DNA of 64,000 nucleotides from an uncultured Kiritimatiellota bacterium (GTDB lineage Bacteria; Verrucomicrobiota; Kiritimatiellia; RFP12; UBA1067): positions 1-64,000 of the forward strand of contig CAKTUI010000003.1 in NCBI GenBank assembly GCA_934621385.1. The letters are read 5' to 3'. Position 1 is the stretch's first letter. The number at the start of each line of letters is the position of its first letter. Shown here in pieces: positions 7,426 through 16,156 of the stretch. Under the pieces are notes generated by a model that did not search any database, was not told where the DNA came from, and was given only the letters and a program-made list of their open reading frames with translations. The position numbers were made by a program, and so were the translations under genes.

Positions 7426-10209
7426 TTACCTGACCTTGATCATGAACCCAGCCGAGGAAAACTCCGCCGCGCCGATGTCCGGATTCTTTCCCCTCACGCG
7501 CGGACGACCGTAGACGTCGACAGCCCCCTCCATCCACGGCAAGGACATCCCCTTGTCGATTGCCGGAGACGCGCTCAAAAGTCTGTAATCCTGCCGGGGC
7601 ACATTCTTGAAGCAAGGATTCCCCTGCCACCCACCTTTGTCAACAGCGACAGTCAAATCGACCAGATTGTTGGTGAATGTGACAGCGGACTTGACATTGG
7701 CATAATCGTTGGAAGCGGTTCCTTCGCGGAAGTTGCCGAAAAAGATGGAATTGCGAACAGTTCCCGCCTCCATGCAGACCGTGGGAACATCATCCGACGC
7801 CGAGCGGTTGAAGGCAATGGTGCAGTTCTCGGTGACGGGGGAACCGAACAACTGGCAAAACCCGGCGGTCTGGGGAATACTGCCACGACCTAAGAAGAAT
7901 CCTCTGCCAATATTGTCCGCAATGAGGCAATTCCGAAGGGTGGCATTGCCGCTAACCGTGACAACCGGAAGACCCAATCGATCGGGGGTGCCGTTGCCAA
8001 TAATCCGCGAGTGCGTCAAGATTGCCTTGCCGGCGACATAAACCAACCCGTTGAAGTAGAGGTTGGCACCTCCATTGTAGGTTGAAGCGTTGCCGCGAAT
8101 GAGAAGATTAGAGGCAACGCCGCTACCGTCTACCGTCAAAACGACGCCCTCGCCCATTTGCCCGCCGACATTTCGTTCAAAGACCGTATCGCCGAGGAAG
8201 CCTCCATTCATATAGACGACACCGCCGGAAATGCTATTGGTGGTATCAGCAATCCGGCAATCGCGAACGCATCCGCTGTTGAGGCAGATGACCGCGCCCT
8301 TCCCTCCCGAAAGGGTTCCCGTGTTGGAGAGGGTACAGCCGGAAAGGGAGGCGGCAGGGTTTTGAAGATGGGCGATTCGCACGATGCCGCCGCCCTTGAT
8401 GATGGTCTGATCACGCCCCGCCCCAAGGATTTTGACGGGGGTCAGCAAGGATAGGGACTGCCCAAGCGTATAGTCGCCAGCGGCGATATGCAGTTCGCTG
8501 GAACACTCGGGAGTGATGCACAGCGCCGCGTAGGCATCCTCTATTTGATGGGCGGCATTTTCGGGTGTATTGTAGGGTGGAATATTGGCGCCGTTGGGGT
8601 CGGCGTAGCAGATTCTCGGCTTGACTTCGAAGTTCAGGCTCTGCACCTGCGTCTGGCTTCCATCGCCCACGGAGAGTTCGAGGGTGTGGGTTCCGAGAGG
8701 CACTTGGCGCACGAGGATTGGCTCGGTAGAGATGGTGGATCCGTCGAGTTTCCAGAGGATTTCGGGCGTGTCGCAACCAGATACGAGAGCCTCTGCCTTG
8801 AGGGTATCGCCTTCGGGAATGACGGGGGACGCGATGCGGATTGCGCTGTCCAATCCAGGTAGGGACTCGGCCAGTTCGAGCGCGCCAATACAGGGGGGCG
8901 TACCGCGCTCGACACCATCGAGGTCGGCTGTGATCGTTGGATAAGTGGACTCTACCGAGGCGACATCGGCTCCTGCGGCATAGGCGGAGGAGGTGGTATT
9001 GCGGAGGCGGAAGTCGGAGTTGTCCATATCGACGAACTTTGGGTCGGTGTAGATGGGTGAGACTGCCACCACGCCGCCAGAGGATAGTCTGGATACGACA
9101 TTTGTGGCGAAGTGTCCAGATTCGATGACCCCCTGGCCTATGGATGTCTCGTCTCCGTTGCCCCAAAATATCGAGTTGGCTATAGTTCCGCCGACGAGGC
9201 GGAAGCCTGCGATGCCTTTGGCATCTTGAGGCGTTGTGTTTCCCGCGACCGTGCAGTTCCAGACGGATGCATTCCGGCAGTAGAGCCCGCCGATGACCTT
9301 GGAGGAGTCGGAACTGTTGCCGCTGACGATGCAGTTGTAGATTTTGGCATTGCTACCGATGGCTGCGATGCCGGCGCAGCAGTCGTCGCCCGTATTGTTA
9401 TCGCCGTCGATCCGGGCGGTATTGCCGTGGATGCGGCTATTGCGCAATATGCCTCCGGTGACGAGTACGGGGGCGGCGCCTTCGTCGGCATTCAGAGAGC
9501 CGCTACCCGAGCACTCGGTCACTTCGCAATGGGTTGCGACGCCGCCCTGAAGCCGCAAGGCATAAGCCGCGCTCGAACCGCGTTCGGTGTTGCGACACCC
9601 CCTAAAGAGAACATTGCTGATGATGCCGCTATAACAGTAGATTCCGCCGGCGGCGTAGCGCGCCTGCCGTTGGACGCAGTCTCGAATCTCCACATTCTCG
9701 ACGGCCCCGTTCTCAACGCGCAAGGGGGCGCCCCCCTTCATCACGACATTGGCAATGGTCAAGTCGCGCACAATGTTCTTGTTATGCTTAATCCAGAGGA
9801 ATGCCGTGGTGTTGGTGTGCTCGGGAACGCCCGTGAGGACAGTCTGTCCGCGCCCGGCCCCCTGCAAAACCACCATCCCCTGAAGTTGGAGGTTGGTGGA
9901 GATGGCATAAGTCCCCGGAGCCACCTCGACGGTGGCAATCCGCTTCCAATTCTGGGCCTTGGCCCAGGCATTGGCGGCGACGATGGCCTCATCGAGCGTC
10001 GCAAAGTCGGCATCACCGGAAGCGGAGACAGTAAAGTTTGTCTGTGCCGCAAGCGTGGCGGCGACAAGAGCGAAGGTGGCGGCAACACAACGCTTGTAGA
10101 GTAGAGACCCACGCCTCGGCTTCGCCGATGCGACTTCCCCCTCATCAAACCGGACGCGCAGATTTCCCGCATCCGGCTTTCCCCAAAGAATTGCTTTTGT
10201 CATTGTCAT
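7426..10209 (-). CDS. Secreted right-handed beta-helix protein
   Basis: A 927-residue protein with many short repeats typical of pectate-lyase/polymorphic-outer-membrane-type parallel beta-helices (NC.I..N, GGA.LRVENG, SGN.ATLRNCLI). Two helix blocks lie at about residues 55-440 and 560-900, separated by an Ig-like segment at about 455-540. The hydrophobic export signal (CVAATFALVAATLAA) starts only at residue 41. The preceding 40 residues are translated from what looks like a group II intron relic, so the native start may have been lost. The C-terminus is AGFMIKVR, resembling the upstream neighbour. Probable role: extracellular binding or cleavage of plant or host glycans; no active site is assigned. 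AAGGAA precedes the ATG at 10209 at a rather long spacing. Confidence 0.8.
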   Translation of the reverse strand: MTMTKAILWGKPDAGNLRVRFDEGEVASAKPRRGSLLYKRCVAATFALVAATLAAQTNFTVSASGDADFATLDEAIVAANAWAKAQNWKRIATVEVAPGTYAISTNLQLQGMVVLQGAGRGQTVLTGVPEHTNTTAFLWIKHNKNIVRDLTIANVVMKGGAPLRVENGAVENVEIRDCVQRQARYAAGGIYCYSGIISNVLFRGCRNTERGSSAAYALRLQGGVATHCEVTECSGSGSLNADEGAAPVLVTGGILRNSRIHGNTARIDGDNNTGDDCCAGIAAIGSNAKIYNCIVSGNSSDSSKVIGGLYCRNASVWNCTVAGNTTPQDAKGIAGFRLVGGTIANSIFWGNGDETSIGQGVIESGHFATNVVSRLSSGGVVAVSPIYTDPKFVDMDNSDFRLRNTTSSAYAAGADVASVESTYPTITADLDGVERGTPPCIGALELAESLPGLDSAIRIASPVIPEGDTLKAEALVSGCDTPEILWKLDGSTISTEPILVRQVPLGTHTLELSVGDGSQTQVQSLNFEVKPRICYADPNGANIPPYNTPENAAHQIEDAYAALCITPECSSELHIAAGDYTLGQSLSLLTPVKILGAGRDQTIIKGGGIVRIAHLQNPAASLSGCTLSNTGTLSGGKGAVICLNSGCVRDCRIADTTNSISGGVVYMNGGFLGDTVFERNVGGQMGEGVVLTVDGSGVASNLLIRGNASTYNGGANLYFNGLVYVAGKAILTHSRIIGNGTPDRLGLPVVTVSGNATLRNCLIADNIGRGFFLGRGSIPQTAGFCQLFGSPVTENCTIAFNRSASDDVPTVCMEAGTVRNSIFFGNFREGTASNDYANVKSAVTFTNNLVDLTVAVDKGGWQGNPCFKNVPRQDYRLLSASPAIDKGMSLPWMEGAVDVYGRPRVRGKNPDIGAAEFSSAGFMIKVR
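10096..10176 (-). mobile_element. Probable group II intron relic
   Basis: On the minus strand the hairpin arms CCGGATGCG and CGCGTCCGG (within 10176-10150) are followed by TTTGATGAGGGG and, after a short stem, CTCTACTCTAC (near 10106-10096). This order resembles the conserved structural segment around the ORF-bearing domain IV of bacterial group II introns. No reverse transcriptase and no recognisable domain V is present nearby. The segment is translated as residues about 10-40 of the beta-helix protein. The identification rests on remembered motif similarity, not on a covariance search. Confidence 0.5.
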
Positions 10210-10276
10210 TGCGTGGCGTTCCTTTCTTTGCGTTTACAAACGGTGCGGCGCATCGCTCGGGTGTTCAGAGGTGGGG

Positions 10277-12589
10277 TTATTTCTCGGCGAAGATGGTCAC
10301 GGGCCCCATGATGCCGCCAGTGCCGATTTCATTAGGCCCCTGGCCGCGCGTGGCGTAGAAGTCGAGGACATTCTTGCCGGGACGGAGCACCCCCGTGGCA
10401 TCGAAGAGCACGGGCCGTCCGAACCAGCCGGGGAAGTCGCCTGGCTTGTCGGGCGTGTGGTCGCCGGGGGCCTTCTCAGACCAGCCTTTGAGCCGCTTGC
10501 CGTTGCACCACGCCGCCAGCCCGCCGTCGGTCGAGGCGACCCAGATGCGAAGCGGCTTGCCCGCGGGAATCGAGGGAATTTCGACCTCCGTCTGGTAGCG
10601 CATCGAGCCCATGTGGTTGTGCAGGCCAAGGGAAGACCAGGTCTCGACCGCAACATCGGTCTTCGGCCAGAGTTTCGCTTCCGCCGCGGTCGCAGGGCGC
10701 ACGGAGGCGTCCACACCGTTGGTGCAGGCCTGGTAGGCGAATTGGCGCAGAGGGGCGCGGACCAGGAGCGTCGAATTGGTCGAGAGCGCGTCGGCACTCT
10801 CGTGCGTCCGGCGGTAGAACCAACTGTAATAGTCGGCCGCAAAGGAGTAACTCTTCTTGTTCCACCAGCAGGAGGCGAAGCACTTCGCATCCTTATACTT
10901 CGTGGCATGGGTTCCCACGAAGTCGAGCCAATTCTCCGACCGCGCGGCAAGCCCCTTCCACGACCCTTCCGCAAGTTCCCTCCGCAGCTGGATGAAGTCG
11001 AGCGTCAGCCTCCACGAAGCCTTCGCCAGACGCACCCGCTCGAGTTTCTTCGGATCCCCTGCGACCTCGCGCTCCGCCTGCTCCAGAAGCCTCCCAAGCG
11101 GCTCCGTCCGTTCCGGCGTAAACCGCCGCAGATGCCCCCAAGCGGCCCCTGAATATTCCGGCGTCTCGACCCAAATCCGGTCAACCGCGTCGAAGAACTT
11201 CCACATTGTCCCCGAGGCCGCTCCATAGAGCCCATCGCACGCCTCCTTGAGCAGTTTCCAGGGGTCTTGCTGCGGATCCCAGGCCATGCGCATAGCCATC
11301 CAGTTGGCCGGCGCGAAGAACTCGTTGTTCCCCGCTGTTTCGGGTTGCCAGTAGCGGCAGGCGCCTTTCTGATAGATGGTTTTGATGTCTCCGGCCCACT
11401 TGCGCCAACAGGGGAAAGTGGTTTCGGGGGAGGCTAGGAAGTAGCCGTATAAGTAGTAGGAGACGGCATCGGATTTCGCGCCCCAGCCTTCCACGATGTG
11501 GCGCAGGGAGTCGTTGTCGGGGACGGTATCCATGGCCATGGGGTGGGCGCGGGAGTAGGTGATGGGGGCGATTTGGATTACGAGGCGTTGGTGGGGCTTT
11601 TCGCGGATGGGGGGACGCGTGTATTGGACATAGGCCAAGGCGCAGAAGTAGAGTTCTGGATGGTCTTTGAGGGCGCGTTCGACTATGCGGTTGTAGAAGA
11701 CCAGGATGCGGTCTGTGAGGGAGGTTGTTTGGAATGTGGGGTCGAAGTCGCCGGCATCGAGTGCTTTGTCTTCTGGTGATTCATCGAATCGGGCGCCGTC
11801 GTCTGGCGAGAGGCACCAGAAGGGCTGGGGGTGCTTGGTTTGGCGTTCGGAGATGACTTCGCCGATGCGGTTGGCGAGGGCGCGGTTGCTCCATTTGAGG
11901 CGTCCGTGCATGGGCTTTCCGTCGGCGTATTGTGCGACCCATTCGGGGTGATTTTTGATGTCGTCCTTGACATAGGCTTCGAGGCAGTGTTGGGTGGGGA
12001 CTTTTGGTCCTCCGGCGCGGTTGCGGCGCAAGCAGTCGTCGTCATATCCGTAGCCGTTGGGGATTCGGGCATAGGTGTAGGGGGAGAGGGCGCGGTCTTG
12101 TACGGGGTAGACGAGGGTTGGCTTGCGGGGGAGTTCCTCACCGAGTTCGGAGGGGAAGTACCAGCGGCACCCGATGTCGTCGAGGAATGTGTAGACGGCG
12201 TAGGAGTCGGCTAGTTCGGTTTCGCCGTAGAGACCGATGCCCTTGGGGCCGGAAACGATGCGCATACCTTGCCCGAAGGGTGCCTTGGCGGTGCATGGGC
12301 CGAAGCGTTTGCGGGCGGTCTCTCCGATGCAGATGGGGATGCGGCCTTTGGCCTCTTCGGGGGTCTGGACGGTCTCTATTTTCTGTCCGGTGACTTGTCC
12401 GAGGCAGCGGGCGAGGTCTGCGAGGGAGGCTTTGAGTCTGGGATCTTTGGTCGGAGGTGCGACGATGACGCACCGGGCCTCTTTTTCGCCCGCCTTGGCG
12501 AGCGTCAATTCGCTGCCGTGGGCGCAGAGCGCGGCCAGGCCGCAAGCGGCAAGCACCGCAACGAAGAACCTCTTAATGTCATTTCTCAT
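10277..12589 (-). CDS. Secreted DUF4838 protein
   Basis: A 770-residue protein starting at 12589 with MRNDIKRFFVAVLAACGLA, 5 bases after GAGGAGG. The longer open frame upstream runs through the promoter and is rejected. Residues about 35-120 resemble the alpha-glucuronidase N-terminal-like domain (LADLARCLGQVTGQ). The central part carries DUF4838 hallmarks: FWCLSPDDG, YRLxxxALAYVQY-like and YYLYGYF segments. The last 180 residues form a beta-sandwich with IWVASTDGG. DUF4838 proteins occur in polysaccharide-degrading bacteria and are thought to be glycoside-hydrolase-related, with unknown substrate. It is divergent from the sensor kinase at 12738, so it is a plausible target of that system. 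It lacks the GFxxxVR C-terminus of its neighbours. Confidence 0.85.
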   Translation of the reverse strand: MRNDIKRFFVAVLAACGLAALCAHGSELTLAKAGEKEARCVIVAPPTKDPRLKASLADLARCLGQVTGQKIETVQTPEEAKGRIPICIGETARKRFGPCTAKAPFGQGMRIVSGPKGIGLYGETELADSYAVYTFLDDIGCRWYFPSELGEELPRKPTLVYPVQDRALSPYTYARIPNGYGYDDDCLRRNRAGGPKVPTQHCLEAYVKDDIKNHPEWVAQYADGKPMHGRLKWSNRALANRIGEVISERQTKHPQPFWCLSPDDGARFDESPEDKALDAGDFDPTFQTTSLTDRILVFYNRIVERALKDHPELYFCALAYVQYTRPPIREKPHQRLVIQIAPITYSRAHPMAMDTVPDNDSLRHIVEGWGAKSDAVSYYLYGYFLASPETTFPCWRKWAGDIKTIYQKGACRYWQPETAGNNEFFAPANWMAMRMAWDPQQDPWKLLKEACDGLYGAASGTMWKFFDAVDRIWVETPEYSGAAWGHLRRFTPERTEPLGRLLEQAEREVAGDPKKLERVRLAKASWRLTLDFIQLRRELAEGSWKGLAARSENWLDFVGTHATKYKDAKCFASCWWNKKSYSFAADYYSWFYRRTHESADALSTNSTLLVRAPLRQFAYQACTNGVDASVRPATAAEAKLWPKTDVAVETWSSLGLHNHMGSMRYQTEVEIPSIPAGKPLRIWVASTDGGLAAWCNGKRLKGWSEKAPGDHTPDKPGDFPGWFGRPVLFDATGVLRPGKNVLDFYATRGQGPNEIGTGGIMGPVTIFAEK

Positions 12590-12655
12590 ATTGACCTCCT
12601 CACTACCTGTTGACGCGAACACTGACGACAGCCCTACCCATGCAAGACTGTCGGT

Positions 12656-12685
12656 ATTATAGCACCTCCGGGGCGCGGAGAACAA
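12656..12685 (-). promoter_or_regulatory. Promoter of the DUF4838 gene (TTGTTC-18-TATAAT)
   Basis: Minus-strand TTGTTC (12685-12680) and TATAAT (12661-12656) are 18 bases apart, with about 66 bases from the -10 box to the ATG at 12589. Confidence 0.7.
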
Positions 12686-12721
12686 TTGCATAAAACTACA
12701 GTGCCTGAAGGCGCGCGCTTT

Positions 12722-12740
12722 TGCTATAATGCGGGACATG
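12722..12740 (+). promoter_or_regulatory. Extended -10 placed 7 bases before the kinase ATG
   Basis: TGC-TATAAT (TATAAT at 12725-12730) is an extended -10 without a good -35. An ATG lies 7 bases downstream at 12738, where transcription would be expected to start. This suggests a leaderless message. The ATG at 12729 overlaps the -10 box and cannot be used from this promoter. Confidence 0.55.
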
Positions 12741-14858
12741 ATTCTTGGCAGCACAATCGCCCTCCTGGCCGCACTCTCCTTTCCGGCTCGGCCGATCAGC
12801 ACGATCGCCGACCTGCGGACGCTGCTGGACGGCCAGCCCTCCACCGCCCGCGAATTCTGCCTGACAGGGCTCGTCACGTTTTCGCACAGCCAGCGCACCG
12901 GCAGCGGCGGCAACTACTTCAACATGCAGGACGAAACCGGGCACATGGAGTTCTGGCCCTCCGCCGAGGACCTCCCCGCCACAGGGCAGGTCGTCCGGTT
13001 CTCAGGCGCCGCCTACGTCACGGGCGACGGGCATCCCTGGGTCGATCCCGAACGGATGGAGATTCGCCTTCTGGGGCACCGGCCCGTGCCGCCGCCCCGC
13101 GCCATCCGCGTCAGCGAAATCGACGAATGGCGCCAGGCCTACGAGACCCTTCGCCTCAGGGGGACCGTCATCGGGCTTGTCCGCGACGACATCGACCCCG
13201 ACATCGACTTTCTCCTCCTCAAGGACGGAAGCGACACGCTCCCCGTAGCCCTCCACCACGGGCAGGTGACGAACATGCAGGAGCTGCTGGACGCCGAGAT
13301 CTCCGTCCTGGGCGTCTACCGTCGCGGCATCAGCGGCAAGCGCGCCTATTCAGGCCCCTTCCTCAACGCCCTCGCGCGCGCGGGACTCGGCGAGATCAAG
13401 GTCATCCGGCCCGCCCCCACGCAGCCGCTTGACTGGCCCGCGCTCGAGATGTCGGCCTCGCTCACGCCACGCGAGATCACCCGCATGGGCAGACGTTCGG
13501 CCGAAGGCGTCGTGCTGGCCGCCTGGGAAGGGAACCGCCTTCTGATCCGCTCCGGGGACAACCGCCTCATCGGCGCCGAACTCGCAGAGGGCGTCGCGCT
13601 CCCGACGGCCGGAGACCGCGTCAAGGTCGCAGGATACCCCGTGACCGACCTTTATCAGATCAAGCTCGTCAGGGCCATGTGCCAGACGACCGGACGCCAG
13701 GAGGCCGACAAGGAGACGCCGACGCCCATCTCCGTCCGGAACCTCCTGTTCGACCGGCAGGGGCGCACATTCGTCAACCCCGACTGCCAGGGGCGCCTCC
13801 TGACGTTCGTCGGCACGGTCTGCGACCTGCCTCAAGTCCCCGAAGCGCCCCTTGTCCTCCGCTGCGACAACGAGCTCCTGAACGTCTTTCTCCCGCCTGG
13901 CGCGGTCTCCCCCAAAACGGGCCTCGCGCCCGGCTGCACAGTCCAGGTCACGGGGCGCTGCATCTTCGAGGCGGAGACATGGAAACCCTACCTGGTCTTC
14001 CCGCGCCTGAAGGGCGTCCTGTTCGTCACCCGCACGCCTGACGACGTCCGCATCGTCTCCCGTCCGCCGTGGTGGACGCCCCGGAAGTACCTTGCCGTCA
14101 TCGTCGGCCTTCTGGTCGCGCTCGCCGGGTTTCTGGCCTGGATCCGCGTCCTGAACCGTCTCGCCACGCGGCGCGGGCACGAGCTCTACAGACTGAAGAT
14201 CGCGGAGACCGTCGCCTCGCTCAAGATCGGCGAGCGTACGCGCCTGGCGACCGAGCTGCACGACTCCCTGTCCCAGAACCTCTCGGCGCTCGCCTTCCAG
14301 GTCTCCGCCGCCAAGTGCACGACGGCAAACGGTTCAGAGACGCGGGCCTTGCTCACGACGGCCGAAAGGATGCTCCTGTCCAGCCGCACGGAACTGACGC
14401 GCTGCCTCTGGGACTTGCGGAACGACACGCTTGAGGAGGCCAACTTCACCACGGCCATCAGGGGGGTGCTCGACCGGCTCGCGTTCAAGGCCGCTATCGC
14501 CGTCCGCTTCAACGTGCCGCGCCCGTGCGTCGACGACACGACGGCCCACGCCATCTTGTGCATCGTCCGCGAACTCGTCACGAACGCCGTCCGTCACGGC
14601 GCGGCAAAGACGGTCCGCGTGGCAGGCGAAACGCACGGGGACGTCGTCTCGTTCTCCGTCAGGGACGACGGCATCGGCTTCGACGTCGAGCGCAGCAAAG
14701 GCATCGCCGAAGGGCATTTTGGCCTCGACGGCATTCGAAGCCGCGTCACGCGCCTGGGCGGGACCTTCGAGATCGACTCCCGCCCCGGGGAAGGGACGAA
14801 GGCAACCGTGACGATCAGGATGAGGTGGGAACGGACCGGGGAGGAGTTCAACGCATGA
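12738..14858 (+). CDS. Membrane sensor histidine kinase (HisKA_3 type)
   Basis: A 706-residue kinase. A short signal or anchor segment (MILGSTIALLAALSF) is followed by about 430 exported residues. These contain several OB-fold-like repeats (FCLTGLVTFSH, LRLRGTVIGLV, GRLLTFVGTVCDLP), as in other PVC sensor kinases. One membrane segment lies at about 449-470. The cytoplasmic part carries the HisKA_3 dimerisation box with the phospho-accepting His in TELHDSLSQN (about residue 509) and a HATPase domain with N box (ELVTNAVRHG) and G boxes (DDGIGFD, GLDGI, GEGT). The family is NarX/LiaS/DesK-like. It overlaps the response-regulator gene by 4 bases (ATGA). The signal sensed is unknown; glycan sensing is inferred from the divergent secreted-protein gene. 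An upstream in-frame ATG at 12729 is the alternative start. Confidence 0.9.
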   Translation: MILGSTIALLAALSFPARPISTIADLRTLLDGQPSTAREFCLTGLVTFSHSQRTGSGGNYFNMQDETGHMEFWPSAEDLPATGQVVRFSGAAYVTGDGHPWVDPERMEIRLLGHRPVPPPRAIRVSEIDEWRQAYETLRLRGTVIGLVRDDIDPDIDFLLLKDGSDTLPVALHHGQVTNMQELLDAEISVLGVYRRGISGKRAYSGPFLNALARAGLGEIKVIRPAPTQPLDWPALEMSASLTPREITRMGRRSAEGVVLAAWEGNRLLIRSGDNRLIGAELAEGVALPTAGDRVKVAGYPVTDLYQIKLVRAMCQTTGRQEADKETPTPISVRNLLFDRQGRTFVNPDCQGRLLTFVGTVCDLPQVPEAPLVLRCDNELLNVFLPPGAVSPKTGLAPGCTVQVTGRCIFEAETWKPYLVFPRLKGVLFVTRTPDDVRIVSRPPWWTPRKYLAVIVGLLVALAGFLAWIRVLNRLATRRGHELYRLKIAETVASLKIGERTRLATELHDSLSQNLSALAFQVSAAKCTTANGSETRALLTTAERMLLSSRTELTRCLWDLRNDTLEEANFTTAIRGVLDRLAFKAAIAVRFNVPRPCVDDTTAHAILCIVRELVTNAVRHGAAKTVRVAGETHGDVVSFSVRDDGIGFDVERSKGIAEGHFGLDGIRSRVTRLGGTFEIDSRPGEGTKATVTIRMRWERTGEEFNA

Positions 14859-15484
14859 AGACAAAGATTCTCATTGCCGACGACCATTCGCTCATGCGCG
14901 TCGGGCTCGACGCGCTCTTCAGCCACCAGAAGGACATGTCTGTCGTTGGCCTGGCCTGCGACGGGATCGAGGCCGTGGCCCTTGCCCGCGAAAGGCGACC
15001 CGACGTCCTCGTCATGGACCTCATGATGCCGAAGATGAACGGCGTCGAGGCCACGCGCCTCGTCCGGCAGAGCGTCCCAGAGACAAGGGTCCTCATCCTG
15101 ACTTCCTTCGGCACGGCGCCGGAACTCGCCAAGGCCGTCGCCTCCGGCGCCTCCGGCGCCTTCATCAAGTCAACGCCGACGGAAGACCTTCTCGCGGCCA
15201 TCCGCACGGTCGCCGCCGGCGGCGAGGCGTTCCCAGACGAAGTCCGCAAGATGATCGACGACAACCGCCAGCTCTCGGACCTGACTGACCGCCAACTCGA
15301 GATCCTCGCCGCCGCGACGCGCGGTCTGACGACCAGCGACATTGCCCGGCTGCTCGGCATCTCCGTCAGCTGCGTCCTCAAGCACTTCACCGTCATCTTC
15401 GAGAAGCTCGGCGTCGCCAACCGGACGGAAGCCGTCGCCCTCGCGCTCGACCGCCAGATGCTAAAGGCGGCCGGCCGCCCCTGA
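14855..15484 (+). CDS. NarL/LuxR-family response regulator
   Basis: A 209-residue regulator with an N-terminal receiver and a C-terminal LuxR-type HTH. In the receiver, acidic residues lie in ADDHS (10-11), the phospho-accepting Asp in LVMDLMMP (about 54), Thr/Ser in ILTSFG and Lys in FIKST. The HTH region (LTDRQLEILAAATRGLTTSDIARLLGIS) is at about 143-205. Its start overlaps the kinase stop, so the two are translationally coupled and form a cognate pair. Targets are likely the divergent DUF4838 gene and perhaps the other cassette promoters, because the sequence around those promoters is shared. No operator repeat could be assigned with confidence. Confidence 0.93.
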   Translation: MKTKILIADDHSLMRVGLDALFSHQKDMSVVGLACDGIEAVALARERRPDVLVMDLMMPKMNGVEATRLVRQSVPETRVLILTSFGTAPELAKAVASGASGAFIKSTPTEDLLAAIRTVAAGGEAFPDEVRKMIDDNRQLSDLTDRQLEILAAATRGLTTSDIARLLGISVSCVLKHFTVIFEKLGVANRTEAVALALDRQMLKAAGRP

Positions 15485-15683
15485 CGAGGCCGGGCGGAAC
15501 AGCCGTCGCACGCGGCATGAAGCGCTGCCCCCGGCCCCGTCATTCGGCAAAGGCCACGTCGCTTGGCAGGCACCAGTCCCCACGCGGGGAGAGCGAGAGC
15601 GAAATTGAAGGGTCAAGTATGTATTGCGTCAAGGGGGAATGTGAAAAATCTTTTTTCGGAAGCCTTCGCTGAGCATTCTCCGG

Positions 15684-16156
15684 TCAAAAAGGTATGACTG
15701 CAACATACAGTATTGTGTTCGTCGAGCAATCCACAAAATCATATACAACACATACGGAATTACCATTAGGCATATCAACCACATAGCGTTCCGCGTGCGA
15801 ATCGTGCTTCCACCAATCAGATTCATCTCGCAAGGAAATCCTCATTTGTACATTTTGAGTGGAATATGCTCGCAGCCCCCCCTCAAACACTCAGCATCTT
15901 TCGATGTCATTAAGATTTTAAAATATGATTCTGCATCAACAACGGCATCTTCTCGTTCAGACTGCAACAAAACCGAACCGACTGGAATAGAGATCCCCGT
16001 ATCCCTGGGAAGTTCAGACAACACGGGTTTTCGTCCAGTATCGTCGTCGCAGGCATTTTCGAGTCTGCCACAGCCACAGATTATCATGGTCGCTACTAAC
16101 AAAATGCTGTTCACAAAAGCATCATTACCACGCGGCGTCAGAAGTCTGCAGGTCAT
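15684..16156 (-). pseudogene. Lipoprotein gene downstream of the RHS gene, frameshifted at a G7 tract
   Basis: The frame starting near 16156 gives a lipoprotein-like N-terminus (SILLVATMIICGC, lipobox Cys) and then reads to a run of seven G (plus-strand C7 near 15880) and stops at 15842. Adding one G joins it smoothly to the downstream open frame ending at 15684 (LRAYSTQNVQMRISLRDESD...). The intact protein would be about 157 residues. The start overlaps the 3' end of the RHS frame by about 30 bases. Its position just after an RHS C-terminal tip suits an immunity-like partner, but this is inference. The slip may be real decay, phase variation or a sequencing error. The DNA is AT-rich like the RHS tip. 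Confidence 0.55.

Larger units (their letters stand above)
12533..12770. repeat. Promoter/signal-peptide cassette, copy C (complete divergent form)
   Basis: This is the complete form of the cassette. It runs from the DUF4838 signal peptide through its promoter to the divergent kinase promoter and first kinase codons. Copies A and B are partial. The similarity over non-coding as well as coding parts points to recent duplication or gene conversion. Confidence 0.85.
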
